A stretch of 64,000 nt of DNA, from NCBI GenBank assembly GCA_019454045.1, contig SKCR01034789.1:61961-125960 (forward strand). The letters are read 5' to 3'. Shown in pieces: positions 59,434 through 64,000 of the stretch. The number at the start of each line of letters is the position of its first letter. The first letter of the stretch is position 1. The notes under the pieces are model-generated. The model saw nothing but the letters and a program-made list of their open reading frames with translations, made no database searches and was not told where the DNA came from. The position numbers and the translations under genes were made by a program. Source of the DNA: Zanthoxylum bungeanum. Its lineage: Eukaryota; Streptophyta; Magnoliopsida; Sapindales; Rutaceae.

Positions 59434-61692
59434 TTACCATGTACTAGTCAGCGTCCGTCTCAAGCATCGTCTCTTGCCTCCCTGTTGCATATTCATCGTC
59501 TCCAAAACCTGTCATTGGATACAGAGATAATTTTAGAATCACTCAGGACTTCAGATTTCATAAATTCATTAAAGGATATACCAGGAAGCGGCGTAGTCTT
59601 GATTGAGAAAGAGTGAAAAGAAAGACAAAGTTGTCTTGTGTTGTGTGTAGAAAGAGAGGTTTTTCTGATTTTTGAAAAAAAGAAAAAAGGGAAGTAAAGT
59701 TTACCTGATTTTTCTGCATTTCCATCATTTCTTCTGTAGCAATGAAAGTACAGTCACAAAGAATTAGCATGTGTATATGCTCATTGTGCATGTATGTAAC
59801 CAAAAACATACCTGTTTTCTTCGTAATTTTTCATTCTCTTGTTTTAACTTCGCTACTTCTGCTTCCAATTCTGTAGTATAAGCCGGCACAAAAACAAGAG
59901 AGAAATATAAGAAGAAGCATAGATCACACCTCCAGAATCAACACTGAATAGACTCAATAGAGTAATTTTTGTTGCCCCTCTATTTTGTTTTATGTTAAAA
60001 AGCATTGAGGTCAAGGTTCATAAGTTAATCATCCTCTTTACTTATGTTGACATAAACCACTACTACAGGATTTTATGTTCCTTAAACAATGTTCCAATAC
60101 CTTGCAACAACTTGGATCCTTCCTTAATACTTCTCATGACCTTGACTTCTCATAATCTTCATCTCTGATCATGTCAGGTCGCTATCACATTACCATTCTT
60201 CCGCATAATCTTTCATGAAGTTTAGCATGCAGCATGTTAACGGCTAGTAAAATTTATTGAGCAACAACAAGAGGAAACTTGTCATTCTCTTTTTATGTTA
60301 TTGGTGTCATTTATCTGTGTTACTTCAATTCCTCAACAATTAGTTAATTCTGACCTCAAAGTGAATCTATAAACGCACGGACAATTTTCTCAACTGTCTT
60401 AGAATTGAAGTTAATAAACTTGGGCAATAAAAGTTTATCAAAAATGAATTTAAACAGCTATTAACTTCTTTTTCAGCAACAACTTCAGTGTTAATAGTAC
60501 AGATATCTCAGCACATGCATGACAACAATAAGAACAGCAGCACTAAAATTTGAATCCACATGCATAAGCAACCAGTAGATTGCAAGTATAATCTAGCAAA
60601 AATTTTACCTGCTTGCGAGCCCGAGACCTTGCAGCTGACTCTCTATTCTTTATCATTCTCCCTCTGCCTCCTCTCAACAACCTTCTCCACATTTCCATTG
60701 AATCTCCTCCCCCTTGAACTCCATTAAACATATAAGGAACAGGAGACACTGAAGAAGTATCACCGTTACTCTTCCCAATGCCATCTGATGACAACTGGTT
60801 TGCAGGAGACTCTGAAGTAACACCAAGAGTAGGAGCTCCTAAACCAACCATTCCCATCCCTCCACCCTGAATCATATTACTATTCATCACCTGATCACCT
60901 ATTCCCACAATTGCGCTCTTAATTCCTGGACTACTCTGTAAAGGAATCTGAGAAGCATATGCCATCGCAGGCTGCTTGGGAAATATTTGAGGCTGCTGTG
61001 GTTTGTTGCTGTTGCTTCTGATTGTGCTGGCTGCAGAGCTAGAGGGTGCTGATTCATTCTAGCCCCATTAACATTCAAAGGTAAATTTGAAGACTGAATA
61101 TTAATCTGATTTCCAGTCTGCCGAAACCCAATTCCCATTTCAGTATATTATTTGACCGCGATAAATCACCAAAAACCCAATATTACTATCACCCTTTCCA
61201 CCATCACCCAACTGTATATCCTCCCTTACAACCCCTGCTCTCACTAAAAACTCCTCCAATGTTATTTCCCCCAAAGTCTGCTGCCTTTGCGTCTGCGGCA
61301 TATTATACGATCCTTGACCACCACCAATCCCATCTTTCAAGCTATACTGCTTAGAAATATCTCTCCACACCTCATCCACAGTCTTTTGACTCAAAGTCCT
61401 CGGCAAGGTCAATGAGCCTTGTCTTTGCAAACCATTTACCATCTGGATGATTTCCACTAGAAAAGGCTACCATGCTCTGTGTCTCTTCAGCACTCCATAT
61501 ATTCTTCAACAACTCATCCATGTTCATTGACTCAAATCCCTACCAATCCCACCACCTACAGTACTTTGGAACTCATCAAATGTTTAACGAATACACCGAC
61601 GATTGCCTTGTTAAAGGATTATTCACCGGCGGCTTACTGCCGTCATTTGGTGGTCCATTACTGAAGTTCTTGAAGTCGATCTTACTCCCCAT
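59434..61692 (-). CDS. ABF: ABF/AREB-type group A bZIP transcription factor, frame-disrupted
   Basis: Group A bZIP factors bind ABRE (ACGT-core) promoter sites and mediate abscisic-acid responses in the nucleus. Exons on the - strand are 60609-61692, 59812-59883, 59705-59733 and 59434-59508. Exon 1 begins MGSKIDFKNFSNGPP and holds the conserved C1 block (TFDEFQSTVGG), C2 (MNMDELLKNIWSAEE), C3 (RQGSLTLPRTLSQKTVDEVW) and EITLEEFLVRAGVV. It ends in the basic region MIKNRESAARSRARKQ. Exon 2 gives the first leucine repeats (AYTTELEAEVAKLKQENEKL), exon 3 MMEMQKNQ, and exon 4 the terminal CLRRTLT block. R-x-x-S/T sites (LTRQSS, LQRQGS) are the usual SnRK2 targets. At least seven one-base shifts break the frame, nearly all in short homopolymers, and intron 1 ends in CG rather than AG. 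It is either a recent pseudogene or a real gene with assembly indels. Confidence 0.82.
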
Positions 61693-62060
61693 TTCCTAAA
61701 TAATATAATCAAACACTCATTAAATCCAAGAATCTGATACCTCAATGAAAATGAATCTCATAAACTGCACACTAGTGCTCTTTTCAACTTCAATTTCAGA
61801 ATTCAAAATCATAAACAACTAATAATCAAAAAAACACACTTCAGAACCCCAACTGCAATACATAACAAATCAAGCAAATTGACGAGAAAAATGATAAGAG
61901 ACCAAAAGATGCATCATATTACAATGAGCAAATCAAATTCATATCTAATCCACCAAACGAAAATAAAATTAAAAAGTGAATATAGAAGCTGCAGAGATAG
62001 AGGAGCTCAATTACCCTTTTTTTTTTTGCTATTTTTTGTAGTTCTATCAATTAATTTATT
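61693..62060 (-). other. Probable 5' untranslated region of the bZIP gene
   Basis: On the - strand TATATTATTTAG ends 3 bases before the start codon at 61692, so a leader intron is likely, as in other ABF genes. This is inference from the acceptor and the AT-rich sequence upstream. Confidence 0.4.
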
Positions 62061-62560
62061 AATGGGATCGGGATATCCAGTGGCTTATTTGGCCGCGTTT
62101 TGCTTCCTTCTTCTTCGCGTATTAAGGGATTGCTATAAGCGCCACGTGTCTATTGTCTCTACCTATTTTTTCGCTTTTAAGACATGCAGATTGGGATTTT
62201 TTTAATCATTTTAAATAACCTACGCTTATAATAATTTGTTAGTGGGGCCAGCTGGATTTTGATACGTGGACGAATCAGGACGGGGTACGGTCCTCTGATG
62301 TGCATTGCAGCCAATAAAACTTTTGCAAATGTGAGAATCACAGCGGTCCACGTAGCGATAAATGAGTAGTTGGATCCGGCGCTGTCTGTGGTTGTTAGTT
62401 TGATAGTGCACTGACAGGAGCTAAATGTACGCACTGAGTGTAGTGCGCACTTAGAGGAGTGGTGTTAGGGCCTTTTCGTCCGAACGGGGAAAAGTTTTTT
62501 TGGTGATGCTATCCGAATCGGGCACGTGAAACATTGAGACCATAGGACGCGACAAAGTCG
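62061..62560 (-). promoter_or_regulatory. Upstream region of the bZIP gene with ACGT-core sites
   Basis: ACGT-core words occur at 62139-62150 (GCGCCACGTGTC, a strong ABRE/G-box), 62262-62271 (TACGTGGACG), 62345-62353 (GTCCACGTA) and 62521-62530 (GGGCACGTGA). Two of them, TACGTGGAC and GTCCACGTA, form an inverted pair ~80 bases apart. ABF factors bind such sites, so self-regulation is plausible. Confidence 0.5.
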
Positions 62561-62829
62561 AGATATTTTCGATGTGTCCGATTCGGCCAGCAGAATCAGA
62601 TCCTTTTTTTTAGTCGAAACTGCCCCTGCTTTTCGGGACCACTTTATTGGCCATGCTAAATTCGTTTCGTCATTTAATATTAGGCAGTGATTCTACTAGG
62701 CCAATTTTTATTTTTATTTTTTAAAAAAAACGAATAATAAGTGGGTATACTGGGAAATAAACTAATTGTGGTTTTGATAAATGCAATAATAAAAGATCTA
62801 AAACAAATAGAAAATAAAAAATAAGATAT
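62561..62829. other. Intergenic stretch
   Basis: No gene, RNA or repeat border could be supported; the right part is AT-rich. Confidence 0.4.
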
Positions 62830-64000
62830 TGTTGACGGCTGATTTTGGTCTCGGGGTAATATGGGAATATCACCTCCGAGGTAATCCTCCTTCAACGGTG
62901 AATTTGTTTGGTTATGGGGGACCAAAAGCAAATTTAGCGGAGACGGGAAAAACACACCAATCGACAAAGAGATTTAACGTGGTTCGGTGGATTTTGGGAT
63001 CCGACCTACGTCCACGGACAAGAACAGGGTGGTACTTTTTATTACTAAATACACTCCTCGGGTCTCTTCTTTGCTTTTACAAATCGGAGCTTGATGATTC
63101 TAATCCCTCACTCTTGTGATGATTTTCAGATGTCTTTTACACATGCTCTACCCTCCTATTTATAATAATACAGAAATCAGACTCCTATTTGAACTCAATC
63201 TTCTCTTCTTGTAGGGATTCATGATCCGGTATTGCCTTCTTCTTCCGTATTCCCTTTTGGATTCTGACTCCTTCTCCTTGTGAGAGTAGGATATCTTTCT
63301 TATCTTATCCACAAGAATGGGGTGCTGTTGTTTTGAACACGGCTCGTTGTCTGGTCGGTCTTCATGAGGTCGGCCATGATAATCTTTTGTGCTGATAGTG
63401 TTTCTGCCGACCTTATAGTGATCGGTCATCCTGACCAAAGTGGTCGGTCTTCACATGTTGTGGTCGGGTCGGTTACATGATCTCATCCAGTCAGGGAATT
63501 ACCCTTTTGCCCTTGTCGTACTGTCTTAAATGTTGTAGCGCCTGAAAACACCATCAACATCTGTCCCCTAGTTCTCGGTTCCAACGAGTGTGCTAGTTGG
63601 TGCCGGGAACTATATAATAGTTTTGCTCTGTTTTGGAGGTTGATCTGAGGTCGAGAAACGCTTTGTTGTCTCTTTTCAGCGCTTTCTCGAGACACGCAAC
63701 AGTCACGTCCGCTTAAATGCCCATCAAATCAACTTTAGGGTTTCTTCTAAGTTCGACACTTGTCGAACATCCGACGGGTTCCCGCCAAAACCGATGGTGA
63801 TGAGCGTCCCAGTCATGACTATAAGAAAGCGAGGCTTTCACTGTTCCATTTTTTTTTTTCTTTTGGCAATTTCTCCTTTTCTTCCGAAACCTTTCTGTGG
63901 TCCGTCCAACTCCGTGCTCTCGAAGCTCAACCGTGGTCTTCTTCTTTTTCTTCGCTGTGCACATAAGGAACGGGCATCACCGCACCGTATAACCTCCTGC
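62830..64000 (+). mobile_element. LTR-like sequence, continues past the window edge
   Basis: The sequence starts TGTTGACGGCTGATTTTGG. It contains GATTTAACGTGGTTCGGT (62971-62988) and CCTACGTCCACGG (63005-63017), a word pair common in LTRs of plant copia elements. The rest contains repeated GGTCGG words (63350-63475) and short incidental frames. The end of the LTR and any internal region are not seen, so family and orientation are provisional. Confidence 0.5.

Noticed and set aside
59284..59616. 110-codon + strand frame
   Set aside because: It overlaps the last bZIP exon and 3' region in antisense; the - strand exon with the CLRRTLT end explains the sequence.
60543..60965. 140-codon frame taken as a complete protein
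   Set aside because: It is one frame segment of bZIP exon 1 that reads through the intron 1 donor; the real exon ends at 60609.
62830..64000. Host gene with 5' untranslated region near the right edge
   Set aside because: The LTR-type start and the AACGTGGTTCGG / CCTACGTCCACGG word pair favour an LTR; no exon structure was found.
1..64000. tRNA, rRNA or integrated pararetrovirus genes
   Set aside because: No tRNA cloverleaf boxes, rRNA blocks or caulimovirus-type movement or coat protein motifs were seen; the only tRNA-like words are primer sites of the LTR elements.

Overview
The window is nuclear DNA of a flowering plant, probably a eudicot. It has GT-AG introns, a group-A bZIP (ABF/AREB) gene, 5' exons of a trimethylguanosine-synthase-like gene, and many Ty3/gypsy and Ty1/copia LTR retrotransposons plus two small DNA transposons. 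No species is named because no single-copy marker here supports one.

Positions 1-43799 are a nest of LTR elements. The outermost is a copia element (B, + strand) whose 5' LTR ends at 64 and whose 3' LTR is 37789-43799. An Athila-type gypsy element (A, - strand, 227-33414) sits in B's untranslated leader with a perfect 5-bp target duplication, ATCTC. A was itself hit three times: a solo copia LTR (E, 7134-9648) and a complete but decayed copia element (D, 9847-19816, duplication AATAA) are both in its reverse transcriptase, and a Tat-type gypsy element (C, 22458-31448, duplication GCAAC) is in its gag. B's 3' LTR also carries a solo LTR of the C family (39734-43185). Between A's integrase and its 3' LTR, where Athila elements usually have an env-like frame, lie a Cys-rich frame of unknown function and a full-length intronless copy of a plant LOG (cytokinin-activating) gene.

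Positions 43800-46260 hold four 5' exons of a TGS1-like gene on the - strand. The remaining exons would lie left of the window, so element B with its cargo would sit in the next intron, which would exceed 43 kb. A truncated copia LTR occupies intron 3. A 126-bp foldback element with a 9-bp duplication has duplicated the start codon.

Positions 46260-58860 hold a hAT-type non-autonomous element, one orphan exon-like segment, a solo B-family LTR, a Tat fragment and a decayed copia element (F, - strand). Positions 58860-62830 hold a four-exon ABF-type bZIP gene on the - strand. Its CDS is broken by small indels, most of them in homopolymers, and its upstream region has several ACGT-core (ABRE/G-box) sites. 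From 62830 to the right edge the sequence looks like another LTR.

The main points for follow-up are the LOG copy inside an Athila element, the hairpins with conserved loops and changing stems in the leaders of three copia elements, and the foldback element that duplicated the TGS1-like start codon.
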